From contig JANJXV010000020.1 in NCBI GenBank assembly GCA_024803745.1, positions 22,742,777 to 22,806,776 on the forward strand: a stretch of DNA of 64,000 nucleotides, written 5' to 3'. Origin of the DNA: Megascapheus bottae. Its lineage: Eukaryota; Chordata; Mammalia; Rodentia; Geomyidae. The notes under the pieces were generated by a model. That model saw only the letters and a list, made by a program, of their open reading frames with translations. It was not told the origin of the DNA and did not search any database. The position numbers were made by a program, and so were the translations under genes. Within the stretch, counting starts at the first letter, position 1; the number at the start of each line of letters is the position of its first letter. Shown piece by piece: positions 10,546 through 23,200 of this stretch.

Positions 10546-11216
10546 ACAGAGATGAAGGGCCTTATTAATCACTTCATATCAAAACTACACACTGACAACA
10601 TGACATATGACTTAGTGTTTTTCTGGGCTCTTCTACCTTGAAGTTCCCCTTCTTCCTCTTCATACACACTCTTAAATACAGTCACTATGTGCAGCCCACA
10701 GCTAAAAAGTATGGAGCTAATGTTCCTCTTTTGTGGGAGCATGGCTTGCCCCAAATGATTTGAGAAGTTTATCTTCTCCTTCCCATTTATTCATTAGTTG
10801 TTTACTTTGAACAGTGTAGACACATACGTTATACCCTATTTTATTGTTCAAACTTTGGCCAATCCAGATCTAAGTGGGTCATTCTAGCTTTGGTCATTCA
10901 AGTTCTCAGTTAGCTCTTGTGTCCTCAGCCATTGTGGGATTGCTCTTGGAAGTTTTATTTGTTTGGGTAGGGGAAGGTGTTGGTTTGTAGTTAGTTGAGC
11001 GGTTTCTTTCTTTCTGGCATTTCTCCAGGCTCATTCTCTGTATTCCTTCTCTATATGTTCAAGGCACAGCCATCTGTCTAACAAGCCCTGGTTTCCTTTA
11101 CTGTGTGGAATGACACTAGAAACTAAGATCTGAGTTTCACGAACATTTCTAAAAACTTGTCTTTGACTAGGACAGAGGTGTTTCTGCCTCTACATCAGAA
11201 TCAACTTGGGTTTTGT

Positions 11217-11428
11217 TGTTTTTGTTTTGTGTTTCAGTCTTGAGTCTTAAATTCAGGACCTGGGCATTGTCCCTTAGCTTTTCCACTCAAAGCCAAGCTC
11301 CACTTCCAACTTTTTGGTGCTTAATTGGAGTTTAGAGTCTCACAGACCTTCCTGCCTGTGCTATGCAATCCTCAGATCTGTCTTCTGATTAGCTAATAGT
11401 GTAGGCCTGAGCCACTGGGACCCAGCTG
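11217..11428 (-). mobile_element. B1-headed dimeric SINE (antisense), diverged
   Basis: AGGACCTGGGCATTGTCCC, CAAGCTCCACTTCCAACTTT and GAGCCACTGGGACCCAGCTG. The ACTACCT-type block of the head is shortened. Confidence 0.78.
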
Positions 11429-13597
11429 GTATGTTTAAATTCCAGATTCCATGCGTTCAAAAAACTTAACATGATTATAACTAAGAAAAAACATCACTCT
11501 TTAAAAGATAGCTGTGGCACAGTTAAAGGAACTGGGTTCTCACTAACATGAACACATTACATCTCTTTAGGTCTGAGGGCAGGAGGAGCGAGTAGCTATG
11601 TAGACAGAATCTTCCCTTCATCACATGCACTTCTGCAAGCTTGCCAAAATGTGTAAGCCAGAAGCAGCCTCAGTCAGCTTCTCTGAAATCCTAGGTGGAA
11701 AGTACTTTTAAGGAACCCGTGAACTTCCTCTTGGTGTCCAGTTTTCAGTTAAATGCTGGGAGCGGTGAATACAAAGCTATAGGGAGACAGCAAAAGGAAA
11801 CATTAACAAGAAAGTAACGTTAAACTTTACTTAGAAACACTAAGCTGTTGGTTTAAAGCATGTCCATTAAGATATGTCAAATAAACGTGATAAAAATAAA
11901 TTTGAATAGTGGGATAAATTCTAACCACTATATAACCAAAATTTTTATGAATGAAGTAATAAAAATATATGAGATTTGTCTCAATAATCTAATGACGGTG
12001 TAGAGGAATGGAAGTAGATGAAAGAGATCATTATAAATTGATAGTTGTGGAAGCTAGATATAGGTGCACAGGGATTTATTGACTATGCTATCTGACAGAA
12101 GACAGAAGTAGGCCTGGAGCTCCAAGAATGTCTCCAGCATGTGTCTGAGTTTTGAGCAGTGTAGGTTAGGGAGAGAAAGTTCCAAAGCTATTAGGGAGCA
12201 TTGAGTGCTGGGCTCTAAAGCCGTGGTCTAGGTACTTCATGTTGACTCTCACTCATAATGCTTATTGGATTATGACCCTATACCTAGCACTAGTCAACTT
12301 AGCCTTCCTTTTCCTTGTTAAGTTAATCATTATGCAGGAGGAAGCTTCATGAGTATGTAATACTAATGTCAGTTTTTAGGGCCACATTTCTGACGCATAC
12401 AGAAGTTGTGCTGGGATTGCAGGGGAATGAGGCTGCAATTATCATTAGCACCAGCAATGTGCATATCTCATCATTTAATTCTTCTGCCAGTCTTCTAAGC
12501 AAACCGTGTTGCCTCTATTTTAATAGTTTAAGAATGAAGAAGTCTGGTTCAGAGAAGGCAGTTAAATTGCCCCAGGAGATAAGACCTGGGCCAAATACAA
12601 TGTCCGATGCCTCCAAAATTCATGCTTCCTTCCTTATACATCACTTCCTCTATTATATGTCATCTTCAAATCATTTTGTAGTCTGCCCCTAAAATTAATT
12701 TGAAAACATCTGTCTCTGCAGAAGAAGCCTCCCTCTCTGTTTCAAGGATTTTCAGTTTTAAAGAATGCTCCCTTTATTTGCTCCCTAGAAGCTTTTGCAC
12801 TTGAGACAGAGGTTAGAGACAGAGGTTAGACTGCGGTGGGAAAGACATGCCTTCTTTTGATAAGTGGGTGGGAGACTCTTGTGACAGGGACCTCAGCCAA
12901 GCCCCTACTTCATGCATATCCCTCCAGGCAAAGAGGCTGGCTGAGAAAACTGGGTCCCTAAGTTTAACCCCACTGTGTTGCACTGTAGCAAGATCCCCCT
13001 CCATTCAGAAGACTGTGCCATGAGAAATTCTTTCTTCTCAAACACAAATTAAACACCTGCATCTCTTTTAACCTAAATAAGAAAGCCTTAACGTCCAAAT
13101 TGCAAAGTTTTAAATACAATGGGAAGATCTTGATTTGCAAGGCTGCTTTGCCTAAGCCTAATCCAGCATTTACCCCCTACAGGCCTACAAGGAAAGCACA
13201 GCTTTAGGAAAGATCAACATTCTGTGGAAACAATGGCAAAATCCCACATCCTAAACAAGTAGAAATGACAGCCCTTGGCCCTCCCGGAAACAGAAAGAAG
13301 AGCTCTAACTTTTGATAATTGTAAATCAGAAGATTAGGCAAATGGTGATCTAAGACTTAATGGAAAACAATGACTATACAAGCAAAGAAATCACATAAAT
13401 CCATAGTGGTTACGACTCAGATTGTTCCTTAAATCCTTAAATTGTCTCCTTGGCAATTTTCTTTCTGACAGTTGTACACACTACTAATCTTCCCCTAATG
13501 CTGCTAAGGGGACCACCCTGCTTTCAACACTTCTATGGAAATGTCATTTTTGAATATTAAAATATCTTATACATAACACTTCATCTTAAATACCATT
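11429..13597. other. Intronic DNA, mostly unassigned
   Basis: About 2.2 kb with no SINE or clear L1. A weak MIR-like stretch may lie at 12180-12300 (CTAGGTACTTCATGTTGACT). A short duplicate GACAGAGGTTAGA occurs at 12803-12829. No exon, RNA gene or long ORF is credible. Confidence 0.5.
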
Positions 13598-13598
13598 C

Positions 13599-13815
13599 AA
13601 CCCTAGCTACTCAGGAGGCTGAGATAGAAGGTTTACAGTTTGAAGCCAGCTGAAGCAGGAAAGTTTGTAAGCTACCAAAAAGGCTGCCAGTGGAGTTGTG
13701 GCTCAAGTAGTAGAGCACTAGCCTTGAGCAAAAAAAGCTCCAGGACAGCACCCACGCCCTGAGTTCAAGCCCCAGTACTGGCACCAAAAAAAGAAAGAAA
13801 GAAAAAAAAAAAAGA
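13599..13815 (+). mobile_element. B1-headed dimeric SINE, 5'-truncated
   Basis: It starts within the head at CCCTAGCTACTCAGGAGGCT and runs through GTTGTGGCTCAAGTAGTAGA to CCCCAGTACTGGC and a GAAA-rich tail. Confidence 0.82.
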
Positions 13816-13852
13816 ACAACAGCACTCAAACCCAGTGTCAGTCTCAGTACTG

Positions 13853-13945
13853 GCAAGGCTTGAGACTAAGAGAGGAAGATCAAGAGTTTGAGGCCAGCGT
13901 GGGCCCTATACAAGATAACTATCTCAAACAAAAACAAAAACATGA
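13853..13945 (+). mobile_element. B1 (7SL-derived) SINE, 3' part
   Basis: GAGGAAGATCAAGAGTTTGAGG followed by CCAGCGTGGGC and TCTCAAACAAAAACAAAAAC matches the 3' half of a B1 monomer with its tail. Confidence 0.72.
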
Positions 13946-14709
13946 GTCTTCAGCCAGTCATAATAAATGAGTTCTCCTTTCTGACCTGATCCACTCGGCA
14001 TTGTTGAGATATATAGATATAGCAGAATGGAAAAGATTAAGATTTTTTTTTGACCCCTTACCTTTACAAGGGGGTTGAGCTGCATCAGACGTGAATATTC
14101 GCTAAGAAGAATCTACTTAACACTCAGCTTGGTGGCCTCATGTAAGTTTGCATTCCATAAATGCTTATTGTTTGGTTCACCCAAGTGTATGTATGTTGAC
14201 AAAGAACATACAATGAAAGTACACTGACAAAGCTTTTTTTAAATAACCTAATTACTTAAGGGAATTTAAAATACTCCCAAAGATAGAAGAGCATAGTCCA
14301 AGTGTGAAGTAACACTACAGCTGTGTAGATGAGGTTGAAGCAACGAATCTGCTTTTAAGGTCTTTTTCTGGCGAGATCTTCAGCCTCCTCCAGTTGGCAG
14401 CATTCTCTTGGCAGTGAGGTGTTCTTCCTGTGTGGCACTGGACATCGTCAGCGCAGAGGTTGCTCTTCTAAAAGGGTTCATTGTTTTTTTTTTTAAACAC
14501 CAGGCTTCAAAAATGCAGATCAAGCAGTCTGCCAGTTTCACTTTGTTTATAGGTAACTGATCTTGTTCTGTCTAAGAAATAAAGATAGTTTCTAGGACCT
14601 TGAACTCACTAATGTCAAACTCTTAGCTGATAATATACTCATAGGACAAATCTCGTCTTCACACATTCCAAGAACTTTTCCCACATCCATCTTGAGAAAA
14701 GTCCATAGC
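13946..14709. other. Intronic DNA, unassigned
   Basis: No recognised repeat or coding element; T-rich and AT-rich tracts only. Confidence 0.5.
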
Positions 14710-14820
14710 AGGAGCTGGGAATGTGACTTACTGGTAGAGTGCCTGCCTACTATGCAAAAGAAGCTCAGGGACAGTGCCCAGGCCCCAAGTTCAAGCCCCA
14801 GGATTAGCAAAAAAAGAAAA
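14710..14820 (+). mobile_element. ID/dID-type SINE fragment
   Basis: GGAGCTGGGAATGTGACTTAC, TGGTAGAGTGCCTGCCTACTATG, then CAGGGACAGTGCCCAGGCCC and a tail. The left tRNA-like half is joined almost directly to the tail end of the right half. Confidence 0.75.
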
Positions 14821-16080
14821 GCTCATGGTGAGTTTGTAATAGAGATAGATCATCCTCTTCTTCACAATTTAAATCTATTTTGTCAGGTAGCCTTCCAGGA
14901 AAAGACCTCACAGAACTTAGTGTCAGCCCCATTACTTACATCTATCCCACCAAACTCCAGCAGTATCCAGTTTGTCCTAAAGAACATGAAGAGTTCTTCC
15001 AACACATTGACCATCTGAATTTTCTCTGTCATATAACATTCCATTGCAGTCCTTGCCACCAAGGTTCTGAAGACCTAAACTTGTTGGGACACAGACATTG
15101 TTCTTGATTTGACCTTTCTATACGCTCCATGAACACATGAAGCTTCAAATACCTAATTGTCAGACCTTCTGAAAGTTGGTTTAGAAAGAAGAAACCTGCA
15201 CTGTTTTAGAACGTGTTGAAGATGCTGAGATGTTGATTTTTCTCAGCACAACTTGGAAGAGTCTGTAGAGTTGTTACGTTTTGCCGTTTCCCTTGGATTT
15301 GTCTATGTCAGCATAGTATGTGGCTGAGTCCCTCAGGAGCTGCTTGTGCACAGGGTTGTGCTTCAAGGTGTCATTGACTTCTGTGCCTTTACCCGTAACC
15401 TGACAAAACTCCTCCATTTTTCCAAGGAGCCAGTTCTGATTTATCCTCTTTGAAAGAGAGTTTTAGGTTAAGTGTTTAGGCAGAATTTAGGGGGAGAGGG
15501 TATAGGTGAAAGAAAACTTGAGAGAGAAAAGACCTCCCCTCAAGCTAGGCTTTCACTGTGGTGCTTCCTATTTGTTCAGCCTTCGTTTCTGTGAGTCCTT
15601 GCACAAACAGACTGAATACCTGGATTATGCCCTCATCTGGACTCCAGTGCACGAACATTACATACCCTTTTCTCACTAATCAGCCTGACACATTCCTTTG
15701 TTGGTAAATGGTTCCAAAGCAAACACTGTTAGTGCACCTAATTAGCAGGTTTGTGGGCTGTGGTTGGCAGTCCTGTTACATCCTGTTCAACAATACAGAA
15801 CAGCAGCCTTGGCTAGGTCAGTCTTAAGGGAGGAACTTTCCCCAACGTATATACTATTGTAATGATATTTCCTTTCTGTGGCTTTCCTTGGGAAGCAGCC
15901 ACTCTGTGAGTATTGTAATGAGGTGTGGGATCTCAAAAACAAAAGGAAATCTGCCATCCTCTTCATAGGTGTCTTTTCTGGGCAGCCACTTGATTCCATC
16001 TGCTCACTATTTTGTTCTGTCTCTGGGATTGAAGAGGAGTATTTTGAGGCATTTATTTCCTTCTTTCATTCATTTGTTTG
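14821..16080. other. Intronic DNA, unassigned; short antisense frame noted
   Basis: No repeat recognised. On the minus strand at about 15269-15414 an ATG-led frame of under 50 codons (MEEFCQVTGKGTEV...) ends in TAA. I cannot match it to a protein family, and no poly(A) or splice context supports it. Confidence 0.5.
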
Positions 16081-16082
16081 TT

Positions 16083-16287
16083 CCAATACTGGGACTTGAA
16101 CTCGGGGCCTGGGAGCTTCCCCTTAGCTTTACATTGAGTCACAGCCCTGTTTCTGATTTCTGGCTGCTTAATTGGAGCCAAAGAATCACTCTTCTGGACT
16201 TTGCTGCTCAGGCCAGCTTTGAACCTCGATCCTCAGATCTCATACTCCTAAGTAGCTAGGATTGCAGGCATGTGCCACCCCTGCTCA
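16083..16287 (-). mobile_element. B1-headed dimeric SINE (antisense), diverged
   Basis: AATACTGGGACTTGAACTCG, GAGTCACAGCCCTGTTTCTG and GTAGCTAGGATTGCAGGCAT. The mid portion carries several indels. Confidence 0.8.
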
Positions 16288-16876
16288 AAAGTGCAGGAAG
16301 AAACAAAACTCTGTGCACACCAGAAGCAGGAGAGGATGTACCAGTTCTACTCACCGTGGTCACTCTTCACTGAGTTTTCCTTGAAAAAAACTTGCTGGCC
16401 AAGTGCAAAGTCTTTTGGGTTTTTAAAGTTTGATCAAAGAGTAACGTGGTAAATAATGTTTCTCCATGTCCTGATGGCTCCTACAACTTACGGGTCAAGT
16501 GTTTCGGAATGTCAGATGACACCATGAAACCTGCAGGGCTGACCTGACCCTTTATTCCATTAAGTCACTTGATAAATACAGTGCCCTTAACAAACACAGT
16601 CTAGCTGGTAAGTTCACCATTGTGTTATGAGGCCATTTGGTCACTTGGATAGATGGCTGCTGTCTCCTCCTGGACAACCTTATAGTTAGGTTTACATTGT
16701 GCAGTCTTGTCTTAAGCATTCCAGAGGACTTCACTTTTTATTGTTTAGAGAAGGAAATGTTCATCTTTAAATGTTAGTTCAACTCTCCAACTACAAAAGT
16801 AGTACATGTTCATTATAGAAAACTTTAATTTTTATATTTCTGTACAGAGAAGTATAACAAAAGGAACCTTTCAATA

Positions 16877-16990
16877 TCTTTTTTTTTTAGACTAAATCGC
16901 ATTATTTAGCTTGGATGTCCTCAAATTCATGATCCTCTTGCCTCAGCCTCCCCACTGCGGGGATTACAAGTATATCCACCATGCCCAAGT
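16877..16990 (-). mobile_element. B1 (7SL-derived) SINE, antisense
   Basis: A T-run, then CTCAAATTCATGATCCTCTTG, CCTCAGCCTCCCCACTGC and GGGATTACAAGTATATCCACC, the complement of a B1 monomer. Confidence 0.82.
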
Positions 16991-17748
16991 AATATATTCT
17001 TTTTCTACACATGGTCATACATATATGCAACTGGGATATAATTCTATATCTTGTCTGTTGTCACAGTGTATCTGATTCAGACAGTAATCACATTTAACTT
17101 ATAAATATTTACTGATATATACTTTAGGAAGAAAAAAATACCATTGGTTTTAAAACAGTTATAGTCTGTTTACTAAGTAGAAACAGGAGTAGTGGATGGA
17201 AAGATCACTGGAGATGGGATAGAGAAAAGCAAGTGTCATTCTGAACTCTGCCACTAACTTCTGTGTGACTTCTGACAGTCCACCCTCATCCAGACCTAGT
17301 GCCAGGCCTATGGCTCTCCAGGCTTCTAGTGACCAAAGGTCACTTGATGTTTTCAGTGCAGTTGACCAGTTATACTACTTTTTGCCTAAAGAGATTATAG
17401 TACAAATTCAAATAGTGATCCAGTCCACTATTTTCGAAGGATACCAACTTCATGAAGAAATTTGACTTTTCTGTCTTGCTCATGGCTCCATCTAGGATCT
17501 TCCATTGTAACAGCTTAATAAATAATTCAAGAATGCATGAAGAATTTTGCAAATCTGTACTTATTAGCATATATTTCAACTGCCTTTTAAACTGATTTTA
17601 GAGAAATTGTTATCTAAGTAGATGTCACCAAGGTGTATGACTTATTGGGTGATGGCTGACATTCTGTCTTATTAGGGACAGATGTGATTTGCTAGACCAG
17701 AGATGATTTTAATGTCCAGAGAGAAATGATGTTAAAAGTTTCAGCTTG
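16991..17748. other. Intronic DNA; possible MIR remnant
   Basis: Around 17245-17290, ACTCTGCCACTAACTTCTGT and GTGACTTCTGACAG resemble a MIR internal segment. The rest is unassigned. Confidence 0.4.
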
Positions 17749-17751
17749 GAA

Positions 17752-17929
17752 TCAGGAGTTTGGCCTAGTGGTAGAGTGCTTGCCTAGCATACACAAAGAC
17801 CTGAGTTTGATTCCTCAGTACCAAATACATAGAAAAATCTGGAAGTGATGCTTGACTCAAGTGGTAGGGTTGTAGTCTTGAGAAAAACCCAAGGCCGGTG
17901 CTCAGGCCCTGAGCTATAGCCCAGGACTG

Positions 17930-17960
<31 letters not shown>
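17752..17960 (+). mobile_element. IDL-Geo-type SINE
   Basis: GGAGTTTGGCCTAGTGGTAG to CCCAGGACTGGC with a long A-tail (about 28 A). The right half has GCTTGACTCAAGTGG in place of GCTGTGGCTCAAG. Confidence 0.88.
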
Positions 17961-17963
<3 letters not shown>

Positions 17964-18112
17964 GCTTTGCTAAACTATTCAGCAAATTTAATTTTCCAAA
18001 TATCTTTTAGGCCATTCTTTTCTACTGTATACTTTCTTTCTTCTTCCCCATGGCACTGTAAATAAGTAACCTGTTGGCTTTCAGACTGAACAGAATATGT
18101 TCTGAAATGAAC

Positions 18113-18319
18113 TTTTTTTTTTTTTTTTTTTTTTGCCAGTCCTGGGCTTGGGCTCAGGGCCTGAGCACTGTCCTTGGACTTTCTCAAGGCTAGAGCTCTA
18201 CCACTTGAGACTCAGCACCACTTCTGGCTTTTTTCTATGTATGTGGTACTGAGGAATCGAACCAGGGTCTTCGTGCATGCTAGGCAAACGCACTCAACCA
18301 CTAAGGCAAACTCCTGGCC
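18113..18319 (-). mobile_element. IDL-Geo-type SINE (antisense)
   Basis: A T-run, then GCCAGTCCTGGGCTTGGGCT to GCAAACTCCTGGCCC. CTGAAATGAACTTTTTTT before it and CTGAAATAAACTTTTTT after it are the target-site duplication. Confidence 0.9.
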
Positions 18320-18321
18320 CC

Positions 18322-19018
18322 TGAAATAAACTTTTTTGTGCTTTAGAATTACTGACGTTACAACAATATCTTGGTTTTGTCAAACAGGATATGTTTTTGA
18401 GGGTTTTTTTTCATACAACTAATTGTGAGAGTTCAGATGGTAATAGGTCCTGATAATTGCCTTTAATAATTCTTTATTTTAATGTCAACATCTAATACCT
18501 GTTGTCATCACATTATTAAACACTCAGAGTTCTAAATACTAAAGTACTCAAAAAAATGCTACATCAAGCAACATCCACACACAAAAATCCCTACAACTAC
18601 CATGTATGATCAACTGTTCAATTTCTGATGCTCTTCAAATGTTTAAAATGGGATAAAGTTGAAGCATTTCAATGCTTACACTCAAACTGCTGTTTGCCCA
18701 ATACCAGAGGGAAGAACTTTTAGAAAGCTGGAAACTTAGCATTCACCTCCCCATAACTACTATCCTCATGAGGCCTGAGTCCTACTCAGCACATCAGTGG
18801 TACTGGTGGCTAAGTCGAGTGTAGGGAGCTTTTGGCCTTACCCTATTCCTGGATCCTTAGCCCTGAAATTTAGGAAAGCCACAAACTATCATGGAGTAAA
18901 AGGCTCTACGACCCTTACCTAGTCTCACTTCTCTGGTTGGTGATGGTAGTTGTTTCCAAAGTTAATGTGCAGAATTTTATAGCCTTTTGATGAAAGATAG
19001 CATTCAAAAGAAGTAATG
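18322..19018. other. Intronic DNA, unassigned
   Basis: AT-rich single-copy-looking sequence, no feature recognised. Confidence 0.5.
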
Positions 19019-19019
19019 G

Positions 19020-19245
19020 AAGCAGGGCATCAGTGGCACATGCCTATAATCCTTGCTGCTCAGGAGGTTTAGAGGATCATCAGTCCTCTCTGAGCCAAGT
19101 CTGAAGGACTCCATCTCCAAATTACCAGCATAAAGCAGAGCCAAAGGCTGGCTCAAGTGGTAGAATTCCAGCAGGGCAAGCAAGCTGATTGAGCAAGTTC
19201 AAGGCCCTGAATTCAAACTCCTGCACAGCTAAAATTAAAAAAGGA
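19020..19245 (+). mobile_element. B1-headed dimeric SINE, old copy
   Basis: GGGCATCAGTGGCACATGCC, then TATAATCCTTGCTGCTCAGG, GCTGGCTCAAGTGGTAGAAT and GGCCCTGAATTCAAACTCC. It is much diverged from the younger copies. Confidence 0.75.
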
Positions 19246-20045
19246 AGGAATATGAAGGTGGCTCTTTTATACAATGAATAACATAAAAGACATGCTTATT
19301 TATTTCAAAGGCTAAAGCCACTACTATGAACAGCTTTAACTTCAATTGAAACATCCAGTGTGGCCTTCAGGTTAAAGGATGAAGCATTGTAAACCCCATT
19401 TCTCTAGGAAGTCCTCTCTTCTTCTCCACCCCCACCCTGAAATTTAGAATCCTTGGTGATGGAGTAAAAGGAAATTTAAGAGCTTTGGCAAGAGGAGCTT
19501 GTATCCATGATTGGAAAGAAATCTTCAACACCTAGGATGGAAACAAGTTTTCTTTGATAGCAGGGAGGAAGAAACATGGGGAAGGGGAACAAGCCCCAGG
19601 ACCTAAAAGAAACACCAGCTTTGGGTTTGGGGTCAGGAATTTGATGGGAATGTGAAAGTTTCCAGAAACAAAAATAACTTGCCCCTTCCTAGCTCTGTGG
19701 AACAGGGGCCTAGTTGGGGAGGGAGGGAGAGAGGGAGGATTTACTTAAGCCCCTTTCTCCTAGCCTCAACACATTGGAAGGTTCCTCACTTCAGTTTTCC
19801 TCCCAGTGGACTCTGCAGATCTTGCTTAGAACACCAGCCAGAGACCATGAAAGAAAGCAAGCTGAGTTATTGGTTAGTGCCACCATGGCCCTAAAAATTT
19901 CCTTGCTGAGGTCCCCAGGCCTGAAACAAATCAACTATCAGTAAGTTACCAAATGTTGTCTTGCTAAAAGAATTGTTAAATTGTTAACAGGAGAATATGG
20001 AGATTAAAGTAATTACAAAGTAATTGTTGTTTGTTAGTGGAGGAG
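19246..20045. other. Intronic DNA, unassigned
   Basis: Purine-rich runs (GGAGGGAGGGAGAGAGGGAG near 19719) but no repeat family or exon. Confidence 0.5.
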
Positions 20046-20049
20046 GGCA

Positions 20050-20295
20050 CACCATCTTGCGGCTTGAACTCAGAACTTTGGTGTTGTCCCTCAGCTTTTT
20101 GTTTTTGGTTTTTTGTTTTTGCTCAAAGCTAGCACTCCATCACTTGAGCTACAGCTCTACATCCAGCTTTTTGCTGGTTAACTAGAGATGAGAGCACCAT
20201 GAGCTTTCTTAGCCCATGCTAGAATCCAGCCTCAGTCTTCAGCTCTCAGCCTCCTGAATAGCTAGGATTATAGGCATGAGCCACCAGGGCCGTTT
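20050..20295 (-). mobile_element. B1-headed dimeric SINE (antisense), old copy
   Basis: CGGCTTGAACTCAGAACTTT, GAGCTACAGCTCTACATCCA and TAGGATTATAGGCATGAGCC. A GTTTTTGGTTTTTTG insertion lies inside. Confidence 0.8.
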
Positions 20296-23200
20296 ACTTG
20301 TTTTTTTATTTCTCTCTTTAAATTTATATCAGTAACCAATAATACTCCTAAGAAATAATCATGATACTTTAAAAGTTAGATTGTCTTATCTTCTAGATTT
20401 TTTTTCATTTTCTAACACAACTTTATTATAAATTTTTTTTATTGTGACTCCATTGTCTTAGCACTTAGAGGAACTCTGATATGTTAAATAAGTGAATCTC
20501 ATCTAGACATGGATAAGTTATTATATATATTCTAAACTATTAATTTCTTTTGAAAGGTTTATCTTAAAAACATGACTATTGCATTATCCCACCAATAAAA
20601 AAAATGACTGTTGAATTTTTCAGTTTTACATTTTAAAAAGAAGACTGGTGAATCATATATAAATGTATATGTAAACTAAGTTTATTAATATTCTCATATT
20701 CAACTGCCATCATCTTAGATTTAGCAAGTCATTTCTAAATGGCTCTTAGAGTCATAGGCCTCTTGAACCACTTTAGGAAGTGTAATAAAACCATTGCCCT
20801 CAATGTAGTCCTCGGTGACAATAATTACACTATGTTCTAGCTTTTCCATCAACAGCAGGAAGTTCAAATCTTCCAATAAACAAATTTTCCTGAAGTAATC
20901 CCAAGAAAAACATTTGTTTCTTGAGAATTATAGTAACTGCAAGATGAAACTTACATGCTTAGCAGAATCTGGAACACCAATTTTTCCCTATCCTCTAAGT
21001 TCTCTGCAATCAGAAAAGCTATTCCAATTTAAATTCATATTAGAATATAGCAGAAGTTCAACTACCATCCAGAGACTAGCAAAAAGCACTTACTAATTAA
21101 GCTTTTGCGTCAGTGATAGTGACTTAATGTCCACCATGGGGTAGCGAAATTAACAAATGAATTAATTAGTGCCTGTTTACTTTCTATTTGGAATCCAGAT
21201 TTTAAGTAATGCTTTTGTCAAAGGTATTAGCTGAGCTTGGTTTACAAACTCAAAGTCCAGGACCTATGAAAGCTAGATGCTTTGTGGGATGCAAGCTGAG
21301 GAAACTACTCCTTAATTAACTCGGGCTTAAAGGACAGATAAAAAGATCATGGCAGATCATGACATACCACTTCCCAAATATGGGATTTAGCAGGTCTTTA
21401 GATATGTGTTAAGGACTATGGAATAGAAAGAGGACCTGATTCCAGACCTCAAGACTGGAATCAAGTCCAAAGTTGTTCACTCATTTACTCAATCTAGAAC
21501 CAGATAAGCTGCCACTTAGTATTTTGTATAGATTGTGCTAGTTTACTGACAGACTTAAAAGCTTACTGACAGACTTAATAATACCTACCTCAGACAGCTA
21601 TTGTTACGAGGATTTGAAAAGATGCTTTATATAAAAACAGAGCCAGAGCAAAATAGATACTGCCTAGTTTAAATGTCTAATTTTTATAGTACTATATTTG
21701 CATTGACCATTCAAGGCTACTGCAGTTGCTTTGCAAACCATCACATGGCTCCTAAATTTACCAAATATTTAGCCAACAATATGGATCTTTTCCAGTCTAA
21801 TACAGGCCAGTCAAACCTATGGGTGCACCTTTAGTTTCCCCATCTCCTAATGCTCAGCCAAAACAAAGGGAAGGGGAGGTGCTGATAATAAATATGAGCA
21901 GTCCCTAAGGTGATAGACCATTTCCCCTCTTCGAAGTTCCTCAATATATCATCCAAGATTTCCAACTCCATTGTTTTCTTCCTCCCACCTTATCTGCTCC
22001 TGGCTGGGTCCTCACACTGCAAACAAAGCAAAGGAGTCTTTGAAGGCTAGACTTCTGGACCTTAGCTGTAGATGGTGTGCAGGCAGCTGCTACACAAGTT
22101 GGACCCTCTTTCCAGCTGTCAGTTTCTTGCTGAAATTGTGTTAACCTTTCATTATTACAATCTTCCTCCTCTCCCCAAAGAATGTCTCTACTAGATCTCA
22201 TTTGTTTAACTTATACGTCATTCATCTTTACCTTAAAAGGTTCACTACTTTCACTGAAGAAAACTTTATATAGATGTAGGTAAGTATATACATAGTATGT
22301 ATGCACACTGGCCAATTACCTATTTAAGGAAATGACAGATTGTTTACTTATGTCCATTTACTTACAAGTGCATTAAGCCAACACCAACCCAAAGCATAAA
22401 ATAACCAAACTGATAACTGCCTCCCTTAGCTAAGAGATTTAGCTAATTATCTTGGTTTCTTGGAAAAACCAGTAATAGCTAGTGGCCTTATGGGGTGCCT
22501 TACATAGTAGCCATCCACAAAACCACACTCGCATGCCTGATAACTTACACTTACTTCTGCACCCCACCCTATTCCTGTGGGTTCAGCAGAGTGGAAATCA
22601 GCCAAAGATCTGCCCTGCTCTGCAGGCCTATCCTTTTGCTTGTCAGAGATCCAACCAAAGTGAGGTGGAATATCTCAGCCTGAGCCAAGAGTAAAAGCTC
22701 AGCAGGACGAGAACCCAACATGCACACAGCCCAGAAGCGTTTCGATGACCTCCCTCAGAACTAGGTCCTTGAGCCGGTTCCTGTGACCTCTATGGAAAGG
22801 CATACAGAAAGCCATTGAGCCTGTCTCTAATTGGTCTCACATCATCAGCATTCCAGAACAGGAAACTGTCTGCAACCAGGAATTCTTGCTCCTTTGCCAT
22901 GGTATTTGAGAGGCAGACTTATCCCCCTGCACGTATGTGTCGGTTCTAACTTCACAGCAGATTCCTTTTCTTGGCTTCAGTGACCAACAATAAGAACTTC
23001 AGTCTGTTGTATTTCTTAGTAATAGACTCTTAAGCATTCTAGATCGTGAACTTCTTTTTCACATGCTGTGAACCAATATGCTAATTTTTACATCCAAGCC
23101 TGTCCATCAAATGTATCGTCTCATTCCATGATGTTCTTAATTCTTAACTCTGATACAAAATGAGATTTATGTTGGCCTGAAATGGTGGAGGTACTCCTCT

